This document shows, piece by piece, positions 12,571 to 23,549 of a stretch of 64,000 bases of DNA. Position numbers and translations under genes: made by a program. Source of the stretch: Sthenelais limicola (taxonomy: Eukaryota; Annelida; Polychaeta; Phyllodocida; Sigalionidae); contig OW804097.1 of NCBI GenBank assembly GCA_942159475.1, positions 52,038,986 through 52,102,985 of the forward strand. Direction: 5' to 3'. Under the pieces are notes generated by a model. It ran no database searches, was not told the origin of the DNA, and worked only from the letters and a program-made list of their open reading frames with translations. Within the stretch, counting starts at the first letter, position 1, and each line of letters starts with the position of its first letter.

Positions 12571-13442
12571 ATGCAGTACTTGACTGTCTCAAGGTTGAAT
12601 TGGTTTAGATACTTTGAAAACCCTACAAGACATTTCAGGAGTAATATATTAAGAAGACCATGATACCTTTATGTAAAAACTGGGGTTTTGTCTCAGGCTT
12701 ATACTTGCACTTACCACAATGATCAAAATGCTTCTGTAATTGTACTTTTGGCAGCCATATAAGATAAATACTATAAAAATTAAGCACCACAAATTAATGT
12801 GTTAAAGGAATTAAATATGGTAGATGCATTTATATAATCTGTGATGAGTATCCATATGTGCTCATAATAAGAACAATAACAATTGTTGAAATCATTACAC
12901 ATTTTTTCCACAATATTTTCATCTCAAGTTCAAATTTAATAATTTCTAGTATGGATACAGGTAATCTTGGCACATTAATGACTTTCTACACCCTGAAAAC
13001 ATAGGTGTAGACACCAAGATCAAGTTTCTAGCACCAATAATAAGGATAATAAGGAAGTTATGGGTTATCTATAATTGGTGACATATTCAGTCAGCAGCCA
13101 TTTTGTTTTTGGCCCATAAAAGCTTATCCCCAAGAGTTCCAAAGTGGCACCTGGCTTATTCTTGCTCAGGACATGTTATACTCCCAGAATCCACCATAAA
13201 ACATCATACATACCATTAAACATGCTCGGCCCCAAAATCCCAGATTGGCAACTGGACTATTTTGATAGCCATTTTGAAAAAAATGTCAAAAATTGGTGTT
13301 CCAGTGATTTTAATTCTTGTTGCAAGGAAAAATATTCAAAGGTATATGCTTGCCTACATGTGTACCAAATTTGATACTTTTATCCAAAAAATAATGATTT
13401 TTCCCTTAAGGCACCTGACTATTTGGGCTGGCCCCGGGACTG

Positions 13443-13519
13443 AACTTTTGAGGAGCTTTTGTGGTGCAACGTGGCCGCCCCTTGGCAGTGGAGCATGCTC
13501 TCCCTTTTCTGCGAGTCAT
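13443..13519 (-). pseudogene. N-terminus of the interrupted gag-like ORF
   Basis: A minus-strand ATG at 13519-13517 opens MTRRKGRACSTAKGRPRCTT and runs into the right end of the 3.3 kb insertion. The basic, Thr/Lys/Arg-rich start fits the beginning of a gag-like protein, and the text on the other side of the insertion (TPRKLHTIF at 10101) continues it plausibly. The join is an inference. Confidence 0.4.
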
Positions 13520-14197
13520 GGCACCTGTGCAAATTAGAGAACAAGTAATATGCGGTATGGCAATAATGGAAAAAACTGTGCAGTATGGCACTGAGAAATT
13601 AGGTATGAGTGTATGGGAGATTGATAAACAAGTGAGTGTGCAGTAAGGCAAAGGATGTGAGTGAGGTAAGTAGCGAGTTAATGCTCGGAGTAGGAAGTAG
13701 GTGTGGTATGGCACTGAATAATCAATGATAGCGGTGTGGCTAGGTATGAACATTTTTTAATAGTGATGAGCAGTTTGGCAAAGTTGGGTGAAAAAGAGGT
13801 CTTTATGTACTAGCAGGTAAGTGATTATGTCTAAAAACATTAGGCTTGTGGAGCCATGGGTAAGTGTTTTTGTTTTATAGTTTAGTGAATAGAACTTTAA
13901 TGATTGCCACAAAACAATGATCAGTGCTTGGGCGGTAATTTGGGTAGCCTTTGGTCAGCCTGCTCTTGTTTATCACGCAGCAATCCCAAGATGCAATTCG
14001 CGGCTGAGACCGTGAACTGGCTTATCAGTAACAGCCAAAGTTCCTCAATAGGAGCCACTACAGCAACCCCACATCCTTCAGCTCAGTACATGCATGCTCA
14101 ATTTTATCTTTTGTATTTCTACTTTTATGTCATATTGGCCAATCACTTTTTTCCATAATTTCACTTTATGAACTACTGGGTATGGTCATAATTGCAG

Positions 14198-14325
14198 AAT
14201 AAGATTCCTCATGAAGTTGTTAACGTGGATGATGGTGGACGAGAAGTAAAGAGAGCTCTCAGCGCCATCAGTCCTCTGGGCACCATACCTGTGATGAAGG
14301 ACGGGCAGAATGTGTCATTTGGATT
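14198..14325 (+). CDS. GST-like exon 2 (cis-Pro loop)
   Basis: The acceptor TAATTGCAG precedes AAT AAG ATT CCT; the frame reads NKIPHEVVNVDDGGREVKRA then ISPLGTIPVMKDGQNVSFG. The donor is GTTAGT after GGA TT (phase 2). This covers alpha1-end to beta4 of the thioredoxin-like fold. The alternative donor GTATAA three bases on would break the frame into exon 3, so 14325 is preferred. Confidence 0.85.
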
Positions 14326-14366
14326 GTTAGTATAACTATTCACTACTGTCTTTTATTGTTAATCAC

Positions 14367-14881
14367 ATATGAGTAATTCCACCAATTGGTCAACATATGA
14401 CTATAAAATAGATTTTTGCATTTTTAACGAGAAATCGTGTTCTGGAGTTATTTTAATCAATTCTGTCAGTTTCCCCGACAGGAAATACGTCAGGAATAGC
14501 CCCTTTTACATATCTGGCATTAATATTTTAAGTTCTAGAGGAAAGAAACCACTGTTTTATTGCAGGTGAAACAGGTGAAACGATCGAGGAAGAAAGCACT
14601 CGCTCCGGCAAACTTGCGTTAGCAAACTTGCTTTGGCAATCTTGCATCAGCATAACAGCGCGCCGGTAATGTACTAGTCCATTACCACGTTACAAGTAAT
14701 GAATGGCCATCAGGGCCTCGGTAGTGAATGCATGTATAATAATCATCAACATTCCCAATTTTGTCTATATCATCAGCAATATGTCTAATTTTTGTAAACA
14801 AATAATAAATCAATAGAAGCAATTTAAAAAAATTAAGAATTTTCAGCCAAATGATGACCAATTGGTGGAATTGCTCATATA
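14367..14881. mobile_element. MITE with about 30-bp terminal inverted repeats
   Basis: The ends TATGAGTAATTCCACCAATT and the complement of AATTGGTGGAATTGCTCATA match over about 30 bp (two or three differences) and are bordered by TA, as in Tc1/mariner-like MITEs. The element is 0.5 kb, has no ORF, and starts 42 bp after GST exon 2. Confidence 0.65.
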
Positions 14882-15863
14882 TAATATTATCTACAATTGA
14901 CATGAAAATAATGTCAGCATATTTTGACTGTTCGTTCCTTCCATTGAATTATATCAATCAAGTTAACATACTAATCTGATTTAGTCCCTGCCTGGTCCAT
15001 GGGCTATAACCCTTGAGACAGAGACTAAAAGGATTCATAACCTCCATTCTTTGAGACAGGATTAAGACAGGAATCAAGGCACTTTGCAGGTTGCGCTGCA
15101 GTCTTGACTGTAGCAACTCCTGCATTGATGAATACAAAGATGTTGCTAGGATTGCTATGCACTGTGTGCAATGTGTGCGCGCTCCCGCGTCAACAGACGG
15201 ATTTTAGGAAGTGTTCTTGCTTGTGTTTAAAGTCAATGTTGATTTTTGAAGAAAGAAAATGTCTTGTGACTATCAAGAAGAGCTAGTCACTGTAGCGGCT
15301 CACGGTCAAAGTACTGCCCACAGTCAGAGTACCACCCAACTCATAAGTCATAATACCACCCTCCTTCTCGGATGGTAGGTGTGAGGCTAAATGATGTGTG
15401 AATGCACTGGGAAAGAATGATGTGAGAAAATATACATTGTTGTATGTAAGTTCCAAACGCTATATAATTACATTGTAGATGTAGAAGTTATTTTTTTTTT
15501 TTTAAACGTTTTTATTTTCAAAGATATACTGAAACATGGCAGAAGAGGAACACTTCGCTTGCAAGTCAAGCGCTCTTCGGAGCCTTCTGCTCCAAGTCAA
15601 TGATTTAAAGTTAACAATATTGGCAAAACGGTGAATTCATCATTAAAAGTACAATAATAATAATATCGGATGTAGTTAATTCAATTTACAAGAAAATCTT
15701 GGAGCGGAGTTGGATGGAGTGAGAAATAATGGAAATGAAGTTTGACAATTCTGTACATAAATAATATAATAATATTGGAGGTGAGAGTGGAGCATAAGAG
15801 AGCTGAGTGGTTTATCCATTCATCTCTAAGTAAGGTAAAATCGTTTAATATGGTTCTTAAACA

Positions 15864-18677
15864 TTAAATTATCACGAATATTACGGAGATAGGTGGGAAG
15901 ATTATTCCACGTAAATGCAACTTGGTAAAATAGGGAAGATCGATCAATTTCCGTCTAGGGATAAATAAATTAAGTACAGGAGCATCATGAAGACGAGTAG
16001 GTCGAATTACCGGATGAGGATTGTGATGGTTACATTTACATATTTTGGTAAATGCCATTTTGGAGAGAAGGAAGCCTGTTCTTTTGTCTAATTTCATAGT
16101 TTTCGTGATGTTATGTATATGATCAGTAGCAGTTCTAGGGTGACAACCAATAGCTATTTTCAGTGCCTTATTCTGTAATCTTTGGATGGAATTAAGTGTT
16201 TTTTGGCTGCAACCACTAGTGAATGGTGCACTGTAGTCAATAATCGAAAGAATATTAGCTTTAACAAGTAGAATAGCACTTTTCTTAGTGAGATTCTGTC
16301 TAATGAGAGCTAGTTGGTAAATTCTGTATTGTAGGGATTTCATAAGGACACTACTTTGCTCATTGAAATTCAACTGGTTGTCGATATTTATACATAGATA
16401 GTTATAATCATTGACTTGTTCTATTACATCATTATTTACTCTTATTGTGATCATGTTGGCTTCAGTCTTCCTCTCCCCAAATAACATTACCTTTGTTTTG
16501 GCTGTATTGATGAGAATTTTGTTTTTTACAGACCAGTCATGGAACAACTTCAGATCATGGTTCATTTCCATTATTAAATTGTCTAAGTTTTCCCCAGCAG
16601 CATAGAGAACCGTATCATCGGCGTAAAGTATATATCTAGAGGATAAATTGAGTTTGTTAATATCATTAGAAAAAATTAGATAGATAATTGGCCCCAATAT
16701 TGACCCTTGGGGGACGCCACAATTAATAGGTTTTAATTCGGAATAATGTTCTCCAAGCCTAACAGACTGCGATCTGTTCGAGAGATAAGATGATAGCCAT
16801 TCTAATGCTTTGTTATTCAGACCAATTTTTCTAAGTTTTTCTTTAATTATAATATGGTTTACGCTATCGAAGGCCTTACTAAAATCAATAAATGTGGCTA
16901 CTGTATAAATTTTGTTGTTATTGTTTTCATTAATATGACTTATTAATTCGTAGAGAGCCTCGTGAGTACTTCTATTTTTCCTGAAGCCATATTGATGGTC
17001 CGAAATGATATTAACATTAAGATGATTCCAGATCTGTGAGGCGATATATTTTTCTAACATTTTTCCTCCTATGTGGGTAAGGGCTATAGGTCTGGTATCT
17101 TTGGGCGAGGAGGCATTGTTAACTTTGGGTATCGGTTTCACTATGGCTACTTTCCATGCTGCTGGGAAAACACCTGACTCAATGGATAAATTGAATACAT
17201 GTAATAATTGGCGGTTAACAATGGTAAATAAATCTTTGTACATTTTTTAATTTAGTTCTTTGCAGCCAGAAGACTTTGACGTGTCTATCTCTGAGATCAG
17301 TTCTGATAGGGTTTCTAGGGATATGACACGAAAATTGTTACATACCTCAGTAATTGACTCAGTATAATCATCTGGGGGAATATCAGGTATTTGCTGTTGG
17401 ATCTTTTCACCAATAGCACAATAGAAATCGTTAAGATATTTGGCTGAGTCAGGGGTATTGAGTTTAATATTATTATTGTCTCTAATATTTAATATTTCCT
17501 TCCCTTTTTTTGCTGTAATTTCATCTAGGGTTCTCCAGAGTTTTTTACTATTATTCGAGTTATCTTCAAGGATATTGGTATAATACTGAGTCTTAGCCCT
17601 TCTGAGGAGGCTATTAACTAAATTTCGCTGAATTCTGGCTGCATTAACATCATTATGATCCTTCGAGATATTAGCAGCTTTGTACATTTCGTCACATATT
17701 TTACATGCATCAATAATTTCTTTCGAATACCATTCAGGTTTGGAACCCTGAAAATATACATTTTTCCATGGTGCAATATGATCCATCACATCAACCAATA
17801 CCATATATAAATACTCCCAGGCTGAATTCACTTCTGTTAAATTATAGAACTTGGCCCAATTGGTATTATTATTGAGGATAGTTTTTATCCGATCCACATT
17901 ATAATTTTTCATTATTCTAATTCTTTTCATCTTACCAGGACTTTTTTTAGTTCTTTGGTGTTTGAGAATCAAATAAATGGCTTGGTGGTCAGAGATATTA
18001 TAGTTAATGGTGCCTAGTGTGGCTGGTTTATTACTTCGATATAGGAAGTAATCTAAGATACTATCCTTCTGAAGGCCATATCGTGTAATAAATTTCATTT
18101 TCAAAGTGAGGTCAGCGGCATTGGAATATTCATTTAATGCTTTGAATTTGGAATTAGTTTTGTCCAACAGATCTATATTAAAATCACCAACAATTATTAA
18201 GGAACCTGGGCGCCTTAAAGTATCGAATTTTTTGACTAATTCATTAAGTTTATCTAAACATGCAGTAACATTAGAGTGTGGAGGTCTATAAACAACACCT
18301 AGATAAATAGGCTTCATGTACTCTTTCGTTTCGTTTCGTTCGATATCTTCATCGCTCAATGTTAAATTCTCATCGACCTCACAGTGAAATGTATCTCTAA
18401 TATATACACATACTCCTCCCCCGTGCTTGTTGGGGTTGGCTCTGTTTAAATTTATCAAGTTAAAGTTATGATGTTGTAGTAGTGGCAGACAGGCATTATC
18501 TCGTATCCAGGTCTCAGTAAAGCACATAATATCAATGTTAGTATCAAGTATATCATTTTTTACCTGGTCAAACTTGGGAATTAGTGATCTAACATTAAGG
18601 TGGGCTATTCTTATGCCTCTCTTACGGGAAAGTTCATACCAGTTGGGCAAGTGGGCTTCACTTAATTTAGAACTCAT
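15864..18677 (-). pseudogene. LINE ORF2: APE endonuclease + reverse transcriptase, one nonsense codon
   Basis: From the ATG at 18677, an EEP/APE-type endonuclease fills the first 240 residues (IRIAHLNVRSLIPK, CFTETWI, GDFNIDL, NISDHQAI). After a linker comes the reverse transcriptase: SSPKDTRPIALTHIGGKMLE, HQYGFRKNRST, TFIDFSKAFDSVNH, CGVPQGSILGP and the catalytic YADD at 16614-16625. A C-terminal region with IDYSAPFTSGCSQKTLNSIQ follows. The whole 937-codon frame is interrupted by only one TAA (17247-17249), which splits it into 476 and 459 codons in the same frame. All catalytic motifs are intact, so the copy is a young pseudogene. The element replicates by target-primed reverse transcription. 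Confidence 0.85.
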
Positions 18678-18712
18678 TCAGTAGGCTGGTATAGGGTCGT
18701 GTGGGGTTGTTT

Positions 18713-19620
18713 CTAGTGAACCATAAGCATAACCATGGATATCAGCTCATACACGCGATGATTATCGTCGTCTAGTAATGTTGCTGATACAATATAACGA
18801 TAAATAATAGTACCAACATAACAATGATTGTACAGAGTTGATAATAAGGATATCATGGACTTACCATATACACTCCACGTCATGTATGTAAAGTTCCTCA
18901 GTGAATTATATCTAACCACGAGGCTGTCATTACGACCAGGGGAGGGAACAGGTTGGAAGCGATGATTATCGTCGTCATTCTGCGCTGAGGCCTCCCCTGG
19001 TCCGTCTATCAAAAAATAGCATACATAATAGTTGAGTGGTAGTCCCATTATAAGTACACAATTGTTATCAATGTTCATATAGCAATTAAGTGAGTGAATA
19101 GTCATATGATAGCAGCGATAATTATTGTCGTCAGCTGGGCCATGTCTATTTCCTCAAATATAAGCAAAATACAAGACATAAATAACTTCATAGTTTGGCA
19201 ATAAGGCAATAGCAGGAATCATTTTTCAGAGGCAGATAAATACGGTCGTGATCATTTTAGCAATAGATGCAAGCAGTAAGGTGATATATGAGTAGTATAT
19301 TAGAACCTTTTGTAACCAGATAATTTCTCAAGTCCCATTATAAGTACACAATTGTTATCAATGTTTATATACCAATTAAGTGGGTGAATAGTCATATGGT
19401 CATATGGTAGCAGCGATAATTATTGTCGTCAGCTGGGCCATGTCTATTTCCTCAAATATAAACAAAATACAAAACATAAATAACTTCATAGTTTGGCAAT
19501 AAGGCAGTAGCAGGAATCATTTTTCAAGGCAGATAAATTCGATCATGATCATTTTAGCAATAACGCAAGCAGTGAGGTGATATATGAGTAATATATTAGA
19601 ACCTTCAGCAACAAGATAAT
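18713..19620. repeat. LINE inter-ORF/5' region with 290-bp tandem duplication
   Basis: Unit 1 begins at 19041 and unit 2 at 19331 (both AGTCCCATTATAAGTACACA). They run about 290 bp each at roughly 95% identity. The word GCGATNATTATYGTCGTC occurs four times (18755, 18959, 19115, 19413), twice outside the duplicated unit. Such arrays in LINE leaders can act as promoter modules; that role is only a possibility here. Confidence 0.75.
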
Positions 19621-20189
19621 TATGAATCTAAGCGGGGGGTGTTATGGAATAACTCTATCTTTTTCGCCCAATTCTCAAGAACAATACTATCAACGTGTAT
19701 TCCATCTGGAAGCCGTTTGTAGGTATGCCTCAGTTTATGCTTTTCAAATTTATGGACTTTTGTGATTAAGTGCGGGTGATTAATGTTTCTTTTTGAGTTA
19801 AGCATACGGATGTCCTGATTAATCGTAAGGATGGCGTTGGAAATCATCCTTTGGTGGGGCGAGAAATTTGGTATCTTGTTGGCTTTATTGAGTTCAACAC
19901 CTATTAGTCCTCCAATAGCAATATTGCAGAACTGTTGCTCAGTATTCATCTGTTCGAGTGACGATTCATACGCTGCTACCATCATACGTACAAGATTTCC
20001 ATCATGGGTAGATGCTAAGGTGATCTTCTTGGTGGTTTTGTCCTTCAGACAAAAATCGCAGATCCCTCCGATAAGAATGGCGTTATTAGGTTGGTGAATA
20101 CTGATCTTCGTTTTAAGTTCAAGGGTTAACCGGTCGATCCCTGCCCCAGGATAGGCATAGACAATGATATCAGGAGATCGTATGTAGTC
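19620..20189 (-). pseudogene. LINE ORF1 remnant, SGNH-hydrolase-like
   Basis: The open minus-strand frame reads DIIVYAYPGAGIDRLTLELK, then NNAILIGGICDFC, then a helical stretch (YESSLEQMNTEQQ) and finally RLPDGIHVDSIVLENWAKKI before TAA at 19620. The order (YPGA-x-I near the start, a [LI]-x-GGI-x-D block, then DGIH at the end) fits SGNH/GDSL-type esterase domains known in ORF1 of CR1 and L2-type LINEs. DGIH would supply the catalytic Asp-His. The start is missing, so the copy is 5'-truncated. Confidence 0.55.
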
Positions 20190-20205
20190 TAATGACTAAT
20201 GACAA

Positions 20206-20970
20206 TGACATTTGAAGTCGTTAGGTAGTAGGACTTACTGCAAGCTTGGTTAAACTGAACAAATCCATTGTCCTCTATGTAAATGTAATTTGCTTTCAAG
20301 GAAATTTCAGAACCAATTTTCAGTCTGTTCTGTCGATATTACACTTGCCTAGTCTCACTATAATTCTTATATGGATAGAGTTTGTCATTGTATGATACAG
20401 TATTAAATTTAAACAGTAAATCTGATGACAAAATGATCTTATAAATTCAGCCGCACTACAACACCAATAAAATTCAAAATGCAAAGGAGTTTTCATCTCC
20501 AATATTTAACATGAATAAATATAGCAAGCATAACCTTTAAAATTTTCGCACAAATAATGTTTTCTTTAAACTTGGAAAATGTGCAAAGCTTACTAGATGT
20601 ATACAATAAATGTCGAAAAATGAAAATGTCATTATGAATGCAATACCATTTGAAGTTGTTAGCATACGCACGGGGAGTGTTAGACTTAGCATTAACAACA
20701 GCATTGAGTGTTATCACCAATAACCTCACATCTACCAGTTGCATGAGAGAAAGAGGGTGGTACTCTGACTTATTGGTAGGGTGGCTCTTTGACTGCCAAC
20801 CCAGTGTAGCTGGATCAAGATATCGGCAGAAATTAGTGATTATTTTTATTGAGTGTGCGAAATTAACTTTTTCACCACCCAGCCCTTTCTTTGTATCAAA
20901 TCAAGATTGAGCTTTTGTCTTAATGTTTAATAGATGATAAATAAAGTGTACACAAAATTAGATGATATTT
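20206..20970. other. No gene recognised between LINE and DIRS element
   Basis: Intron sequence with no recognisable exon or repeat. Confidence 0.45.
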
Positions 20971-20971
20971 T

Positions 20972-21040
20972 CTCGGCAACTCTCCAGGGGTTGGCTGAGA
21001 ATACATGAAAACCGACGCGGACGCATCACATGACATCAGA
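20972..21040 (+). repeat. DIRS left inverted terminal repeat
   Basis: This is the inverted match of 25993-26057, and its outer half is matched again at 25844-25880. Confidence 0.8.
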
Positions 21041-21362
21041 AGACGCTTTGCTCATCGTGACCATCACACATGCTTCATATCGAGTGTAAGTATCTTAGTA
21101 CACTTTAGTCACTTAATTGAAATTTTTCAAACTTTGAACATGACTATTTCGTTGGTGGAATAGTTTTGCATAACTAGACACAAGAAAAACAAGTTTTTTC
21201 TTATGTTTAGTTGCTTTTGGACTGGTGGTTGTTAGCTGGGTTTGTCCCCGTCCACATGTTGAACGGGCCGGAGGAGGCATGGGCCTGTGTACCATGCTGC
21301 CTCCACGGTTTTAACTAACGCTCCTAATAAAGCTGTTTCTCTCTTTCTTTCCAATTTAGGGG

Positions 21363-22215
21363 AACAAGATCAACCATTGAATCTATTCAAGCGGAAACTA
21401 CTTGCTTGGATATGGACACAGGAACTTTATCCGAGTCATCCTCAAAAGGATTCAATGCTAACCAGGATTTGAACGTGGACAGCCTCTGGGCGGCGGCCCT
21501 CTTGGTATCGGACATTGCTTCGATGATTTTGGGAGAAATGACTGGACTAACTACAACCAGTCTTTCACCAATCAGGGTAACGTTCTCAAATCAAGGCAGT
21601 TTCCAAGGAAATCAAGGAAACCAAGGGATGTTTGGCAATTTCCATCACCAAAACGGAGGAAACCACAGTTATAGTGGTCAGAATCAACATGGCGGTATGG
21701 GCGGTTTTCACCAGTTCCAACCCAATTACGGACAAGGAGGAGGCTATCACCCTCCCCCTCATCCTCCTGCACCCCAGCAATATCCTGGGTCATCATGGCA
21801 ACCAAACCCCCCTCCCCCACCACCGCCTCAGATGCCTGATACTCAAGTGGTGCACGCGGCCCAGGCCGCTGCCAGTCCGAAAGTGTCCTCTCCTAAAACT
21901 CAGGTCAGAGCCTCAGCAGCTCAGTCAAAACCCCCTCCCACCAAGTCCCCTACACCATCAGTGGTGGAGGAGGAACAAGTTTTTGAGGAGGACATTCCAG
22001 TAGCATGTGCCCCAGCTCTAGAAACCAACATCAGTGGTCTAGATGTATACCAAAAAGAGGGGGTGGTGGCAGTAGAGGTGGAGGCAGAGGAGGCAGGAAT
22101 GCCAACTCCAACTCCAAGTGGCAGAGCCAGGCTCGAAATCAGATGATGAAAAGAGTGACTCTCCTCTTCTGGATCGGATTTTCAGAAGAAGGGCTCCCAG
22201 AAGAAGTAGATCATT
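21363..22215 (+). pseudogene. DIRS gag-like ORF, Gly/Gln/Pro-rich
   Basis: The longest frame (21406-22146) has a short acidic/hydrophobic start, then a Gly-Asn-Gln-rich tract (NQGSFQGNQGNQGMFGNF), a Pro tract (PNPPPPPPPQMP) and a Glu/Val-rich end. An RGG-like block (GGGGSRGGGRGGRN) sits in an adjacent frame near 22060. Basic RGG and low-complexity tracts suit a nucleic-acid-binding gag-like protein. Frame changes show decay. Confidence 0.5.
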
Positions 22216-22398
22216 AGGTGAGCCCGATAAACATTGTCTCTGTCTTGTCAAAAGAGAAGTTTATAGCAGGGAACATAGCAAATTATTTACATATTTGGCA
22301 CTAATTACTTCAGATAAATGGGTCCTGGGTAGGTTTGAGGTATTACAATAGATTTTGAAATACAGCCAGAACAGAAATGGGTGCCTCACCCCTTTTGA

Positions 22399-22610
22399 AT
22401 GTTACCTCAGGAACATGCAGCTATGTCTCAAGCGGTAGTAAAGTTCTTGGATATAGATATCGTTCGGGAAGTACAACCCGAATGGGGGGAATACATTTCC
22501 AATGTTTTCCTCCGTCCAAAACAAAATGGAACTTTTAGAGTGATTCTGGACCTTACACTTCTTAACAAATGTGTAAAATATGTTCATCTTAAAATAAACC
22601 ACTTAAAGCC
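22399..22610 (+). pseudogene. DIRS reverse transcriptase, N-terminal part
   Basis: The frame reads DIVREVQPEWGEYISNVFLR, PKQNGTFRVILDLTLLNKCV and KYVHLKINHLK: the RT fingers region (x-x-K-x-x-G-x-x-R-x-I-x-D-L). It stops being RT-like at about 22610, where a foreign segment begins. RT resumes at about 23550. Confidence 0.7.
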
Positions 22611-23538
22611 CACACACACACAGCCACAATTTCGGCCCACGAATTGGCCTCACGAATGTTCATGGCTAAAAATCTGTAAAATGTCAAATCATGGCATGAA
22701 ATTCGTGGCAGTTTTGCTTGCCACTAATAATCGTGAAAAGTCACGAGTTTTCGTGCGCAAGTTCGTGAGCCATTTTTCGTCAATTTGTGACCCGCCCCTC
22801 CACGAATTTCAATGTCCATGATTTTTTTTTTTTCGTGGATACCTATTTTTTCCCAATAATTTTAGTGATTCGTGGCTGTGTGCGTATGGCCACGAATGTT
22901 CGTGGCTTCAACATTACTGTCTACGACAGTTCGAGGATGCTGCCACGACAATCGAGTATACTCAGCATCATCCACGAACGCAGCATCCACGAACTGTCGT
23001 GGCGGCAAGGGATAATAGTTCAACACGAAACAGTAGATGGCGTAAAAATCGATTTTCGGCCTTGACCTTGCGAAACCAGAATGACGCGAACAAGGAGCGC
23101 CCAAGTTCCCGCAGAGCCAAAGGTAGGTCTAACTGATGATTCTATGATTGATTATAAGGTCCTAACTGTATGTGTAATTAATGTAGATTGGGGATGACCT
23201 ATACGTAATTCTGGGGGTGTTTGTCCAAGCGATATTGAGTAATTAAGCACAAAAGCTTGTCCTCGTGCGAGAACTGTCATGGCCACGTTGGTGTGGTACA
23301 TTCGCTTATGCTATGAATCCTTTCGTAACCATCCTGTTTATGTGCTATCGGCTCGTGGGTGATCATGAGTTCACATGCTGTGTGCATGTACTATACTTAC
23401 GGTGGTCTGTAATGTCTGTAATGTCTCATTTGTTACCTAGGCGAGGGTTACCAAGCCTAAACTCCTCAAGAAGCCTGGCCAAAAGGAAAATGTTAGCAGT
23501 CAGTCGACCCAAAACAAGAAGCGGGGCCGTACTCTAGG
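22611..23538 (+). other. 0.9 kb insertion inside DIRS RT, with an apparent captured gene start
   Basis: RT homology breaks after ...HLK and resumes at MMRKDCYMGSIDLKDAYF. The insert begins with a (CA)n run, has many CACGAA/TTCGTG words, an inverted repeat (22923-22943 against 22979-22999, 20 of 21 bases) and then a possible coding start. The ATG at 23081 reads MTRTRSAQVPAEPK to 23122, with the donor GTAGGT, a 317-bp intron and the acceptor TTACCTAG. The frame then continues ARVTKPKLLKKPGQKENVSS...KKRGRTLG. The product is not identified; GQKENVSS contains a KEN-box-like word. Confidence 0.4.
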
Positions 23539-23549
23539 GTTGCACAGCC

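Larger units (their letters stand above)
10102..13442. mobile_element. 3.3 kb element with about 190-bp terminal inverted repeats
   Basis: The left end (10102-10290) and the right end (13255-13442) are inverted copies, both starting CAGTC then AGTCAGGTGCC. They share long matching blocks (ATTTTTTGGATAAAAGT, TTTGGTACACATGTAG, CTTGCAACAAGAA). The matching pair of open frames on opposite strands here comes from this repeat. Inside are about 2.5 copies of a 355-bp tandem unit and a decayed copy of an uncharacterised gene family. The insertion splits a gag-like ORF. No matching target duplication was found. The superfamily is unknown. Confidence 0.7.
15490..20200 (-). mobile_element. CR1/Jockey-group LINE, nearly full length
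   Basis: On the minus strand the order is an ORF1 remnant (20189-19620), a spacer with a 290-bp tandem duplication (19620-18680), ORF2 with endonuclease and reverse transcriptase (18677-15864), a 3' UTR and a poly(A) tail (T run at 15490-15503, preceded by an AATAAA on the minus strand near 15510). It sits in GST intron 2, antisense to the gene. The 5' end is probably truncated inside ORF1. I did not find a clear target duplication. Confidence 0.8.

Noticed and set aside
9964..13537. Two similar peptides (ending YMCTKFGTFIQKI / YMCTKFDTFIQKI) suggesting a conserved exon pair
   Set aside because: They are the two inverted terminal repeats of the 3.3 kb element read on opposite strands.
15104..15286. 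Small Cys-rich ORF in GST intron 2
   Set aside because: No signal peptide pattern, no family motif and no support from splice sites.
22611..23538. Helitron carrying captured exons
   Set aside because: No A/T insertion site, no 3' hairpin before a CTRR end and no 5' TC at the boundary; only gene capture in general is plausible.
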